DNA of 14,705 nucleotides from Acanthamoeba sp. SK_2022b (Eukaryota; Discosea; Longamoebia; Acanthamoebidae): the NCBI GenBank assembly GCA_027943245.1, contig JANDJZ010001068.1:1-14705 (forward strand). The letters run 5' to 3'. The notes under the pieces were generated by a model that did no database searches, had not been told where the DNA came from, and saw only the letters and a list, made by a program, of their open reading frames with translations. Positions within the stretch are counted from its first letter, which is position 1; every line of letters starts with the position of its first letter. Positions 1 through 9,184 of this stretch are shown here, piece after piece. Made by a program: the position numbers and the translations under genes.

Positions 1-201
1 GGTCATTCGCAACCTTCATTCACACGGGAGGGAGGGGGGTGTTCAGGGCGTCTCAGGGCGCCAGTTCATCTCTTCTTGGGAATGTCTTGAGTTCAAGTAG
101 TTTGATACCTTGGGGAGGATGTTATGCTGAGCCACCCCCTCCACAGAGGGATAGGCCTTCGACTCGGACAGGAAGCCGATGGGGCGCTTGATTTGACCCA
201 T
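1..201 (-). CDS. First exon of an unidentified protein gene, partial
   Basis: I do not recognise this gene. On the minus strand an ATG at 201-199 opens 31 codons (exon 109-201) that begin MGQIKRPIGFLSES and end NILPK. Codon choice (AAG, CGC, CCC, ATC, GGC, TTC, CTG, GAG) matches the GC-rich coding sequence of the neighbours and not the surrounding DNA. The exon closes in phase 0 at AAG|GTATCA. A possible acceptor, preceded by a C/T-rich stretch, ends at 14, so bases 1-13 would start exon 2 (V-A-N-D) and the gene would continue off the left edge. The ATG lies 174 bases beyond the Snapin stop, a gap typical of this window. The same frame stays open upstream of the ATG to about base 287, so an internal exon cannot be excluded. 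Confidence 0.42.
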
Positions 202-375
202 CAGCAAGTTGACCGAGTGGTTTGTTGGTTTTGTTTTCTTATGGGGGTGGGGGTTCTCTTTGGCGGCTTTGAGCGAAGCGGGTTACCGTGTAAAGCCACA
301 ACACATGTTGGTATGTGCTGCTTTGTGATGCTCACAAAAAGGAAAACAGGAAATTACTGGGCATGGAGGCCCTCC

Positions 376-1352
376 CTACTCGGCCGTGGTGGCTTCGCCA
401 TCCGCAGCTGGCGGGTGGACAGGCGGCGCGGTCGCATCCTCTGCAGCAATCGCTTCATCGCTTGCAGGGGCCTGCTCGGGTTGCTCGGGTTGCTCGGGTT
501 GTTCCGTAGCTGCTTCCTGTGCAGGCTCGGCAACTGACGTCGGTGTCGCTACACAGGGGCGCACACGAACGTCAAAAGAAGGCTCAACAACACGAGCGCC
601 TTGCATGGCAGTAGCAGCACAGGAGTGTACCTTCGACAGGCTCAACATGCGATGTGCTCTGCTCAGGCGTTTGTTGTTGTGGTTGGCCTATCATGTACTC
701 GCGGTCAGAAGCGAGTAGAGAGAGCAAGGTGGCTTGCGAAAAAGAAAGAGAGGAAGGGGGAAGCACCTGCGGCAGGAGCCTGCGCGGTGGAAGGACCCGC
801 CAGGTTGGAGAGAGAGGCGGGGGCCTCCACCAACGCAGCCTTGGCCTTGTTGAGCCACGACGACATCATTCCCCCGCCAGCCGAGGGGGCCGTTGCGGGT
901 GTGGGGCGCGTAGCGGTGGTGGGTGGCGCTACCGAAGGCGAGCCCGTGGCGATGGCGGGTTGCGCTGCAGATGATGGCGAAGAAGGAGAAGCGATCGGAA
1001 CGGCAGGATTGGGAGTGGAGGCAGCAGAGGGGCGGGGCACGGCAGTGTGTTCGCGTTGGATGCGCACGAGTCGATGCTGAATATTGGCGAGGGTGGTATT
1101 AATCACGACCATGCGAGCCTTGGCGCGTAGGAGCTTGTCAATGTGGGGCGAAAGGGCTGGAGTGCGACTGACGTTGTTGAATTTATCGAGCTGGGTTGCG
1201 AGAGCATCGATTTGGGCCGCCAGCAAACGCTGGCTGTCGAAGACCCCCTGAAGGCGCAAATCACATTCAATCACTACCGGTTGCAGAAGAGACACCAGGC
1301 CTGAAGCAAACGCCGAGACGTCGCCTCCCCCATCAACGTGCGTCGTGCTCAT
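376..1352 (-). CDS. SNAPIN: Snapin / BLOC-1 complex subunit, two exons
   Basis: Snapin is a coiled-coil subunit of BLOC-1 (and BORC in animals), which acts in lysosome and endosome biogenesis and positioning and binds SNARE proteins. Exons are 1352-767 and 599-376, joined in phase 1 (CAG|GTGCTT donor, ATGCAAG acceptor), giving 269 aa. Residues about 14-102 carry the family pattern: FASGLVSLLQP, then a heptad-rich helix (SQRLLAAQIDALATQL), a short loop, and PHIDKLLRAKARMVVINTTL followed by NIQHRL. Animal Snapin is about 136 aa. Here a long Ala/Pro/Ser-rich, probably disordered tail about doubles the length, and exon 2 holds a Pro-Glu-Gln repeat. I chose the ATG at 1352 because upstream in-frame codons are AT-rich and do not look coding. 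The gene shares a 297-base divergent promoter with the GH3 gene. The family call is secure; the tail splice is probable. Confidence 0.87.
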
Positions 1353-1649
1353 CTTTGTAATTGTTTTTGGTGCGAAAGGGAAATAAATGGGGGAAAATGG
1401 TAAAAAAATAATTGAATTGGGTGGGTTCACTAATTACACATTTACTAGTATGTGGCTCAAGAGGCCGGTCAGGACAAACGTGCAACACTGTGTTGAGTGC
1501 GGCCAGCATAAAAGCCTCGTGCACTCTTGCGGGAGAGTCAGCGCTTTTCTTACTCGAGCCAAGAGGAGTTCTGGCCAGTGACAAATGAGCGAGCTAACCA
1601 CACGAAAAGGCGTTCGGTTTTGTGGACAACCAAAAGTCCACAGCACCAC
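1353..1649. promoter_or_regulatory. Divergent intergenic region between Snapin and GH3 genes
   Basis: These 297 bases separate two divergent start codons and must hold the 5' leaders and promoters of both genes. The Snapin side is AT-rich (runs of A and T near 1375-1445). The GH3 side is mixed sequence. I see no clear TATA box or repeat, and no open frame here looks coding. Confidence 0.55.
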
Positions 1650-4600
1650 ATGATGACGAAGGGGCAGCTGGGGTGGTGTGTCGTGGGCGCGCTGCTGCTG
1701 CTTGCGTTGGTTGCGACCACCTCTTCAACCAAGGTTAACGTTCCCTCACACGTCAACCTGGTTCCAGAATCAATATTGACTCTTCAAATAATCTAAAACT
1801 AGTTGCAAAGCCGAGATGAAGAACGCATTCGCGCCCTTATTGCCGACATGACCCTCCTCGAGAAGGTACATCACCTCTTCTTGTTCTTGTTCTTGTTCTT
1901 GTCCACCTCCCTCACACGACTCGCTGCGGATCTACCGTAGGTGCGACAGCTGGACCTCTATCCAGGCAGCGACATCGTCACCAACGGCCAGCTAGACTGG
2001 GACAACATCCAGTTGGCTTGGTCCCTGGGCACTGGCGGCGCCGTGCACGACTTCTACCCGCACAGCGCCAAGGAGATCAACCTCCTCCAGCAGTGGGCCA
2101 AGGAGAAGTCCAGGCTCGGCATACCGTTCCTCTTCATCGAAGAGTGTCTCCATGGCCTCCTGCAGGCCGGGCACACAGGTAGCTCCTACGCTCTACCTCC
2201 ACTCTCTCTCTCTCTCTCTCTTGCTTGCTTACTGGACCTGACCCTGTGCGACGCACGCACACTCGCGCGCGCTCAGTCTTTCCGCAGTCCGTATCGCTGG
2301 GCGCGACGTGGGACACCGACCTCGTGCACCGCGTGGGCCAGGCGATCGCTGCCGAGGCGCGAGCCTACGGCATCGGCTTCTGCCTCGCGCCCGTTCTCGG
2401 GATCGCCTACGAACCGCGCTGGGGAAGGTGCCGTGCCTCTTAAGACTTGCTGAACGCGCGACATCCAACAGAGAGAGAGAGAGAGAGAGTGACTCTTCTG
2501 GTTGTGTGTGTGTGATGACAGAGTCGAGGAGCTCTACGGCGAAGACACCTACCACGTGTCGCGTATGGGCGTGGCGATGGTGTCCGGCCTGCAGGGCGGC
2601 ACTGACCCGCACACATCGCTGGCCACCAACCACAGCGTTGTCGGTAAGTGAGCCCTTGGGCGTGTTTGCATGTGTTTCTACAGTGCTCAGGCTAGCAGTT
2701 GTTGACCGCCACCACCACCACCACCACCACCGCCGCCACCGCTGTGATAGCCGAGCCAAAGCACTACGCAGCGCACTCGATTCCGGAGAGCGGGCTCAAC
2801 ACGGCGCCGGCCCACGTCGGGATTCGTGACCTCGAGACACTCTTCCTGCCCACCTTCAAGGCTGCCGTCATGGAGGCCGGAGCACGAGGCATCATGGCCG
2901 CCTACTCCGAGATCGACGGCATTCCCAACGCCTGTAACGAGGACCTGCTCTACAGTCACCTGCGCACCGTATGCCTGCGAATCGCAGATATCCTCACCCG
3001 ATTGGCTGATATGTTGCATCCAACGCTTGTGCGTTTCTCTCTCTCTCTCTCTCTAGCAATGGGGATTCGACGGTTTCGTGCTTTCCGATCTGGGCGCGGT
3101 GAGCATGCTCTACACCACGCACCACGTGGCTGCGTCGCCTCGCGACGCCATCGTGCAGTTCCTCAAGGCGGGCGGCAACATGCAGGTTCGTGTTATTTTT
3201 TTTTTTTTTGATTTTTTATATTTATTTATTTATTTATTTAACCTCCAATCGCATGCGATGCCGACGGCAAGACCCTTTTACGGACACTCATGTTGTGTGT
3301 GTCAGTTTTACGACTACCCGCACGACGAGTGGGATGCGGCGGTCTTGTTGGCCGTCATCTCGGGTCAACTGGACGAAACAATTGTCGACGAACGTGTGGC
3401 CGACGTCTTGCGCGTCAAGGCGATGCTTGGACTCTTTGACAACCCCATGACCGGTGCCCCCCCCCCCGCCTCCTCCCCCTCCTCCTCATTCAACGACATC
3501 ATCGTTTTGCTTCAATGCAACCATCATCCCAAATAAGGAAGGTCAATGATGTTGTTTCAACTCAACCGCTCCATCACCAGACCCCTCGCTCGTTCCGGCG
3601 GTCGTCAACTCGCCTGCCCACCAAAAGCTCGCGCTCGAGGCCGCGCGCAAGTCCATCGTCCTGCTCCAGAACAACAACGCCACTCTCCCCCTGTCCTACC
3701 TCAAGGTAACCGTTGCGCGCCATTCTTCGTTTCTGTTGTGCGTTGACGTGTAACGAGCGGGAGGTTTGTAACGCCGTTGGTTGCCGATTCGTGCATGGCC
3801 GAGTGCAGTCACCCAACCGGAAGCATTCGATTGCCCTCATTGGCCCGAGCGCGGACACGCTCCAGCTGGGCGACTACTCGGGCGGTGGCGTTCTCGATAA
3901 CTTCATCACCACGCTCGACGGCATCGTGGCCAAGACCCCCAACCTCGACCTCTACCACGCCTGGTATCCCTCCCTCCCCCTCTTTTCCTTTGATTTATAA
4001 AATTTAAAAATCAATAAAAATTAATAACAAAACAAAAAAATAAGAAATAGATTAATAAAGCCAATGCATTGTGTCGTCACGGTTACAGGGGGTCCGGTGT
4101 GTTGCACGACGACGAGACGCAGGCCATTCGCCCGCGCTATCTCTTCCCGGCTGGCTCTCAGATCGTGTTTGACGAGGAGCCCGCGGGCTCGGTCTTCCTG
4201 ACCCGACTCCCGCGCGTGGCCAACGGGCCGAACGGCCTGCTGGGCCAGTACTTCAACAACACCAAGTTCCACGGCACGCCCCACACCCAGTACGGCGTTC
4301 CCCCCCACACACACACACACACACACCACACACACACACACACACACACGCACGCATTCACAGACTGTGCACCGACCCGTGTGCACGTGTCTGGCTGCTA
4401 GGGTGGACTCGCAGGTGAACTTCCAGTGGTATATCTGGCCGCCGTTCGGCGACCTCCCCAAGAGCTTCTCGGCCATCTGGACCGGCACGCTGGTGCCCGA
4501 CGTGTCGGTCGACGGCCTGCTCGGCGTGTCCTACGACTCTGGCGCGGCACGGCTGACGGTCAACGGCCAGGTCATCTTCGACACGCTGTCCACGCCGGGG

Positions 4601-6104
4601 CCCGCCGCCTCTGTCCCGTTCCAGTTCGCGGTATCGCCCGCCTCGGCCATCACTTGCGCTTTCTTTGGGGTGAAGACTCACACGGTGCCTGCGCCCACAC
4701 AACCAGGCTGGGGCCAAGTACGACATCAAGCTGGAGTTTGTTCGCGATGACGCGTGCACCACCCTGTCACTCCAGTGGAGCCTCATCGGCGGCACGACCA
4801 CCGGCCAGCAGTTGGCCGTCAAAGCCGCGGCGGCGGCCGATGTCGTCGTCGTCGTCGTGGGCGAAAACCTTCAAACTTGCGGGGAGGTGCCGGCTTTCTT
4901 TATTTCTTTTTCTTTTTCTTTTTCTTTTCTTTTTCTTTTTCTCCTTGCGCACTGGAAATCTGATCTTGTGGAGTGGCCACCCAGTCATTCGACAGAGCGA
5001 CGCTCGACCTTCCAGGCTCGCAGCAGCAGCTGCTGGAGGCCGTGGGGGCCACGGGCAAGACGCTGATCGCCGTACTGCTGCACGGTCGCCCCTTGAGCGT
5101 CCGTTGGCTTGCCGATAACGCGGACGCCATAATCACCGGGTGCGTGCGGTCCACTCCTCGGCGCTGCGTGTGCGTCGACACACCTCACGTTTGCGTGTGC
5201 GTGTGCGTGTGCGTGTGCGTGTGTACAGGTTCTATCCGGGCCAGGCGCAGGGACAGGCGATCGCCGAGGTGCTGGTCGGGGACTACAACCCGGCAGGTCG
5301 CATTCCGGTCACCTTCCCGCAACACGTGGGCCAGCTGCCCATGTTCTACAACTACAAGCCCAGCGCGCGCAAGGACCAGAAGGCCATCTACGCCGACGGC
5401 ACCGACAGCACGCCGCTCTACCACTTTGGCCATGGCCTGTCGTACACCGAGTTCGCCTGTACGCACGGCCTCCTCCTCCACTGCTTCCATCTGGCGTGCG
5501 TCTCTGCCTGCTCCCGCAGCGACTCACTCCAGTACACGCACGCACTTACAGACAGCAACCTGGTGATATCCCCCTCCCCGATCCTGTACGACACGGTGAT
5601 GGCCATCAGCGTCGACGTTCACAATGTTGGCCGAATGGCCGGCGAGGAGGTATGCAAAGCATCTCTGCCCAGGCCGCGGTTGCATGGCAACGAGATCAGG
5701 AAGGAGGTGGCTTGGAGGTTTGGGGTGGTGGTGGTCTGACGAGACGTTATTGTGGCTTGCGATGGCACAACGACAGGTGGCGCAGTTGTACGTGCGGGAT
5801 GAGGTGAGCAGCGTCACCACGCCGGTGATGTCGCTCAAGGGTTTCAAGCGCATCGCGCTGCAGGCCAATCAGACGCAGACCGTCACGTTCAGCCTGGACG
5901 TGAGCAAGGAGCTGGCGGTCTACAACAGGTACCACGCACACATGATGTCCTCATCTCCCCCGCACCAGCTCACGCTCTCCCTCCACAACCCGCAGGAAAT
6001 TGAAGTGGGAGGTTGAACCGGGCCAATTCACGCTCATGGTCGGTTCGTCCAGCGACGACATTCGCCTTACCCAACAGTTCTCCGTCAAGGATAAGGAAAA
6101 TTAA
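1650..6104 (+). CDS. GH3 beta-glucosidase with inserted PA14 domain, 18 exons
   Basis: Predicted secreted or lysosomal exo-acting beta-glucosidase releasing terminal beta-linked glucose. Exons: 1650-1733, 1803-1865, 1941-2178, 2277-2427, 2522-2643, 2751-2968, 3057-3185, 3306-3453, 3581-3705, 3809-3963, 4089-4289, 4402-4630, 4707-4886, 4985-5139, 5229-5458, 5552-5649, 5777-5928, 5996-6104; 928 aa, every junction in phase. Exon 1 is a signal peptide ([15 protein letters not shown]). GH3 N-terminal barrel: [33 protein letters not shown], substrate-site K223-H224 in KHYAAH, and nucleophile Asp303 in [13 protein letters not shown]3 C-domain from about 395 is interrupted by PA14 at about 527-647 (GLLGQYFNN to YDIKLEF). 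Glu681 before SFDR is the likely acid/base. [11 protein letters not shown] and a fibronectin-III-like end ([10 protein letters not shown]) follow. The domain order resembles PA14-bearing GH3 enzymes of fungi and bacteria. Two ATGs (1650, 1653) are possible starts. Substrate specificity cannot be read from sequence. Confidence 0.93.
1877..1903 (+). repeat. TTCTTG hexanucleotide repeat in GH3 intron 2
   Basis: About four and a half copies of TTCTTG lie inside the 75-base intron 1866-1940. They form its pyrimidine-rich part. Confidence 0.85.
2202..2220 (+). repeat. (CT)n microsatellite in GH3 intron 3
   Basis: A perfect 19-base CT run in intron 2179-2276. It is exactly complementary to the 19-base GA run in the next intron. 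Confidence 0.95.
2471..2489 (+). repeat. (GA)n microsatellite in GH3 intron 4
   Basis: A perfect 19-base GA run in intron 2428-2521, followed by a short TG run. It is complementary to the CT run of intron 3, so the two flank exon 4. Confidence 0.95.
2708..2740 (+). repeat. (CCA)n trinucleotide repeat in GH3 intron 5
   Basis: CCA/CCG triplets run through the middle of intron 2644-2750, about ten bases before the acceptor GTGATAG. The run stays open in some frames, but the flanking exons join in phase only if it is removed. Confidence 0.9.
3037..3054 (+). repeat. (CT)n tract serving as polypyrimidine tract of GH3 intron 6
   Basis: The CT run ends directly at the acceptor TAG (3054-3056), so the microsatellite itself is the polypyrimidine tract for exon 7, the exon that carries the catalytic nucleophile. 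Confidence 0.9.
3196..3240 (+). repeat. Poly-T and (TTTA)n tract in GH3 intron 7
   Basis: A 14-base T run, then TTTA repeats, inside intron 3186-3305. No coding content. Confidence 0.9.
3991..4060 (+). other. AT-rich segment with two AATAAA hexamers in GH3 intron 10
   Basis: Intron 3964-4088 contains a strongly AT-rich 70-base block with AATAAA at 4013-4018 and again at 4054-4059. It lies between the exons for the GH3 barrel and those for the PA14 domain. It may only be low-complexity intron sequence, but it has the form of a cryptic poly(A) site. Confidence 0.6.
4306..4349 (+). repeat. (CA)n microsatellite in GH3 intron 11
   Basis: CA dinucleotides with one internal CCA interruption fill much of intron 4290-4401, inside the PA14-coding region. 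Confidence 0.95.
4896..4943 (+). repeat. C/T-rich (CTTTTT)n tract in GH3 intron 13
   Basis: A near-pure pyrimidine stretch with units of CTTTTT in intron 4887-4984. Confidence 0.9.
5192..5226 (+). repeat. (GTGTGC)n repeat at the acceptor of GH3 intron 14
   Basis: Roughly five GTGTGC units run into the acceptor ACAG (5225-5228), so this intron lacks an ordinary polypyrimidine tract. Confidence 0.9.
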
Positions 6105-6132
6105 GCAGAGAAAGAAGGAAAACCACAAGGAA

Positions 6133-6138
6133 AATAAA
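6133..6138 (+). terminator. AATAAA, candidate poly(A) signal of the GH3 gene
   Basis: A perfect AATAAA 28 bases after the GH3 stop and only 15 bases before the next start codon. Cleavage at the usual distance would fall inside the reductase coding region. Confidence 0.5.
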
Positions 6139-6153
6139 CAAAAAATATTTGCT

Positions 6154-7224
6154 ATGAGGACGAGCAGAGTGCGCAGCACTTCCTCCTGGCTGCCCAGGTT
6201 TGCCCCGCTGCTCCGACCGGCTGAGGTGGCGCGCCGTCTGTATGGTGGTGCCGCGGCAACGGGCGCCAAGGTGGTAGTGACGCGGGCTTTGCCGGAAGCC
6301 ACCCTCGAGACGCTCCGCGCGGGCGGGTGTACGTGGGAGGGGCGGTACTGGTCTGAGCCTGAGGTCGCCATCCCACGCTCCACGCTCCTCTCGTGGCTCA
6401 GCCCCGACACCATCGGCATGGACACCAGTCCCACAACGATAACAAATTATCAAGTTATTAATTTATTTTATTTTTGTATTTCGCCCAGGGCTGTATTGTC
6501 TGCTGACGGACCGGGTTGATGGGGAGGTGCTCGATCGGGCGCCCAACCTGCGCGTCGTGTCCTCCATGGTATGCGCGCGGCGTGGTGGCGAATCACGCAG
6601 TGCGCTCACGAACAACATGTTGTTTCTGCAGAGCGTGGGCGTGGACCACATCGACTTGGCCGCGTGCAAGGCTCGAGGCGTGCATGTAGGACACACGCCC
6701 GGCGTGCTGACCGTACGAAGCTCTCTCCCGACATCATCATCTGACATCCGGTGTGTGATGCAATGTGTCACATTTCTCTCTGACGCGCTGGACTGGTTCG
6801 CAGGACTCGACCGCCGACCTCGCCGTGGCCCTCACCTTTGCCACCGTGCGCAAGATCGTCCCGGGAGTCGCCGCAGTGAAGAACGGTGCCTTTGCCTGCC
6901 CGCCCGCCCGCCTGCCTGCCTCGCTTTCCCCTGCCTCTGCTCGAATTCATAATGACAGAGACACGCAGGCGAGTGGAAGACGTGGTCCCCCTTCTGGATG
7001 GCGTCGCCTTTTGACGTCACCGGCAGCACGGTCGGCGTCGTCGGACTCGGTCGGATCGGTACGGACGCCTCCACCGCCAGCCAACGCGGTGAGCCTCAAC
7101 TCGGCGCGATCGAATGATTGGCAGGTGCGGCCTTTGCCCGGCGAATGGCCCACGGGTTCGGCTGCAAGATCATCTACTCGGGCGCGCGTCCGAAGCCCGA
7201 GGAGGCCGAGCCCCTCGGTACTCC

Positions 7225-7297
<73 letters not shown>

Positions 7298-7695
7298 GGC
7301 ATCACATCGTATCGCTCGTGTCCAATCACCGTGTGACGCCACGGCCACCCAACCGCGCAGGGGCCACTTACGTGCCATTCGACGAGCTGTTGCAACGCAG
7401 CGACATCGTGTCGGTCCACTGTCCGCTCACGCCCGAGACGCGGTATATATACACTGCCAGTGGAAGGGAACATAAAGGTGTCCTGTTTGTGTTGGCGACA
7501 CGCTCACGGGCCACACGCGTGCATGTGGCGCCGTTCACCGAATCCAAAGGGGGCTGTTTGGCAAGGAGGCGTTCGCCCGCATGCGCAACACGGCCGTCTT
7601 CATCAACACCAGCCGCGGACCCGTGGTCGACCAGGAGGCCCTCTACGAGGCCCTCGCTACCAACACCATCGCCGCCGCTGGCCTTGGTAAGCCCA

Positions 7696-7771
<76 letters not shown>

Positions 7772-8180
7772 GTGTGTGTGTGTGTGTGTGAAAGACACAA
7801 ACGTCGCGTTCAATTCTATAGACGTGACCGATCCGGAGCCACTACCGACCTCGTCGCCGCTTTTGACGTTGCCCAACATCGTGGTGGTGCCCCACATAGC
7901 CAGGTATGTCCTTTTGACGTTGCTACTTCTTCGACTTTAGCTCATCCGTCGTTTTCTGCCTGTCACCTGTCGAAGCGCTACTTATCCCACGAGAATGAAG
8001 GTAATCTTGACTGTGTGTGTGTGCGCGCGCGCATGTATGTTTTGTGCGTGTGGTCCGGTCTGTTGGTTTTCCACTGAGATGAGTGGTTACCAACTGTGTC
8101 CACAGATGGCGATGATGGCCGCCGACAACCTGGTTGCGGGAGTGCATGGCAAGGCCCTGCCCTTTGCGGTTAGGCCGTAA
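6154..8180 (+). CDS. GRHPR: Glyoxylate/hydroxypyruvate reductase, probably mitochondrial, 11 exons
   Basis: A D-isomer-specific 2-hydroxyacid dehydrogenase expected to reduce glyoxylate and hydroxypyruvate with NAD(P)H. Exons: 6154-6427, 6489-6568, 6632-6712, 6804-6885, 6969-7058, 7125-7217, 7361-7442, 7550-7686, 7822-7903, 7976-8000, 8106-8180; 366 aa. It resembles animal GRHPR throughout: [18 protein letters not shown], nucleotide-binding GLGRIG at 198-203, catalytic Arg283 (NTSRGPVVD), Glu312 (DPEPLP), His331 (PHIAS), and SATYPTRM at the micro-exon. The extra 38 N-terminal residues are Arg-rich with almost no acidic residues and contain RRLY-GG, an R-minus-3 processing pattern, so a mitochondrial presequence is inferred. 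ATG 6154 is the only in-frame candidate, since no other ATG precedes it in the open frame. The first intron is the least certain: I used A|GTCCCA at 6428, but a GC donor at 6416 would also keep phase. Exact substrate is by homology. Confidence 0.92.
7224..7292 (+). repeat. Compound (CT)n(CA)n microsatellite in GRHPR intron 6
   Basis: A CT run (7224-7246) passes straight into a 47-base CA run (7246-7292) inside intron 7218-7360. The CA run is complementary to the TG run of intron 8. Confidence 0.95.
7697..7790 (+). repeat. 94-base (TG)n microsatellite in GRHPR intron 8
   Basis: A TG run with a single C interruption at 7767 occupies most of intron 7687-7821 and starts ten bases after the donor. 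Such a run can adopt Z-DNA and, as UG repeats in RNA, is a known target type for splicing regulators. Confidence 0.95.
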
Positions 8181-8344
8181 GCCATGCCACGGATCTTTTC
8201 CCTCTGCCCCACGGATGCTGGACCTTTTCCATGCGGTGCAATTATTTCTTACGAAGTAACACCATGGCTGCTTTCCTTTTACGGTAGTACATTGGCTTGG
8301 CGGGCAAACGACGCCAACAACATAATAAGCTACCAACGAAGAAG
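8181..8344 (+). promoter_or_regulatory. Intergenic gap between GRHPR and the kinase
   Basis: The 164 bases hold the 3' end of the reductase transcript and the promoter/leader of the kinase. I see no AATAAA and no TATA box. Confidence 0.5.
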
Positions 8345-9153
8345 ATGGAAGATGACGGTCTTCCCTCTCACGAGGAGTTCCAGATCGACTACTCCGACCT
8401 CGAGTTCGGTCAAAGGATCGGGCGAGGCCAATATGGCCACGTCTACAAGGGCGAATACCTTGTACGAAGCGCATGGCCCCTTAACCAAAATCTCTGAGAG
8501 ATGTTGTTGGCCATTAGAGTGACCTGGTCCTTCCACTCGCTGTGATCTTGTTGTCCATTATCAGGGCACTTGCGTGGCGATCAAGCAGTGCGTGTTCGAG
8601 GGGCAAGAACAGGAGATGATGCAGAAATACATCGCCAGGGAGATATCGATCCTAAAGTACAGGACACCTCCTGGGGGAGGGTAAAATATGGAGATAAAAT
8701 GATTATATTATCATTTTTATTATGGAAAGTGATGATGACGAGACTTGATGGCTATTCCAGGGAGGTGCGGCATCCCAACATAGTCAACTTCATCGGAATA
8801 AGCAAGCGCGTGGGCACGTCCCCGCGAGGGAAGGGGAAGGAGATAATCTACATCGTCACCGAGTGGGTGCCCCACGGCAACCTTCACGTACTATCCCTCT
8901 CGACACTTCTCTGCACGCTCGCGCGCCACCCGCGCACGCTCGCTCGCTTTTCTGCGTGTTTGGACACCAACCAACCGAGTCGCCTCTGCTCGACAGAGCT
9001 TCGTCAAGAACAAGCACAACCAGATTTCGTGGGAGACGCGAGTCAATATGGCGATTGACGTGGCGGCGTCCATGGCCTATCTCCACCAGAAGAACTTCAT
9101 CCACAGGCACGCCCATCTCTCACTATGACGCCTGTGCTGCATTCTCACCCGCC

Positions 9154-9184
<31 letters not shown>

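Noticed and set aside
124..537. A 137-codon plus-strand frame near the left edge
   Set aside because: It overlaps the minus-strand exon 109-201 and Snapin exon 2 and has unusual Cys/Trp/Leu composition without family features.
601..1080. A 159-codon plus-strand frame opposite the Snapin gene
   Set aside because: It is antisense to the clear Snapin coiled-coil and Ala-rich tail; no recognisable domain.
4402..4770. PA14 block as a separate gene or a pseudogene insertion
   Set aside because: The junctions on both sides are in phase and GH3 C-domain motifs resume afterwards; PA14 insertion is a known GH3 architecture.
1650..6104. Bacterial or contaminant origin of the glucosidase
   Set aside because: Seventeen short introns with the same repeat types as neighbouring eukaryotic genes show it is resident.
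7697..7790. TG repeat as a telomere-like or CRISPR-like array
   Set aside because: It is a plain dinucleotide run with no spacers, inside an intron whose flanking exons join in phase.
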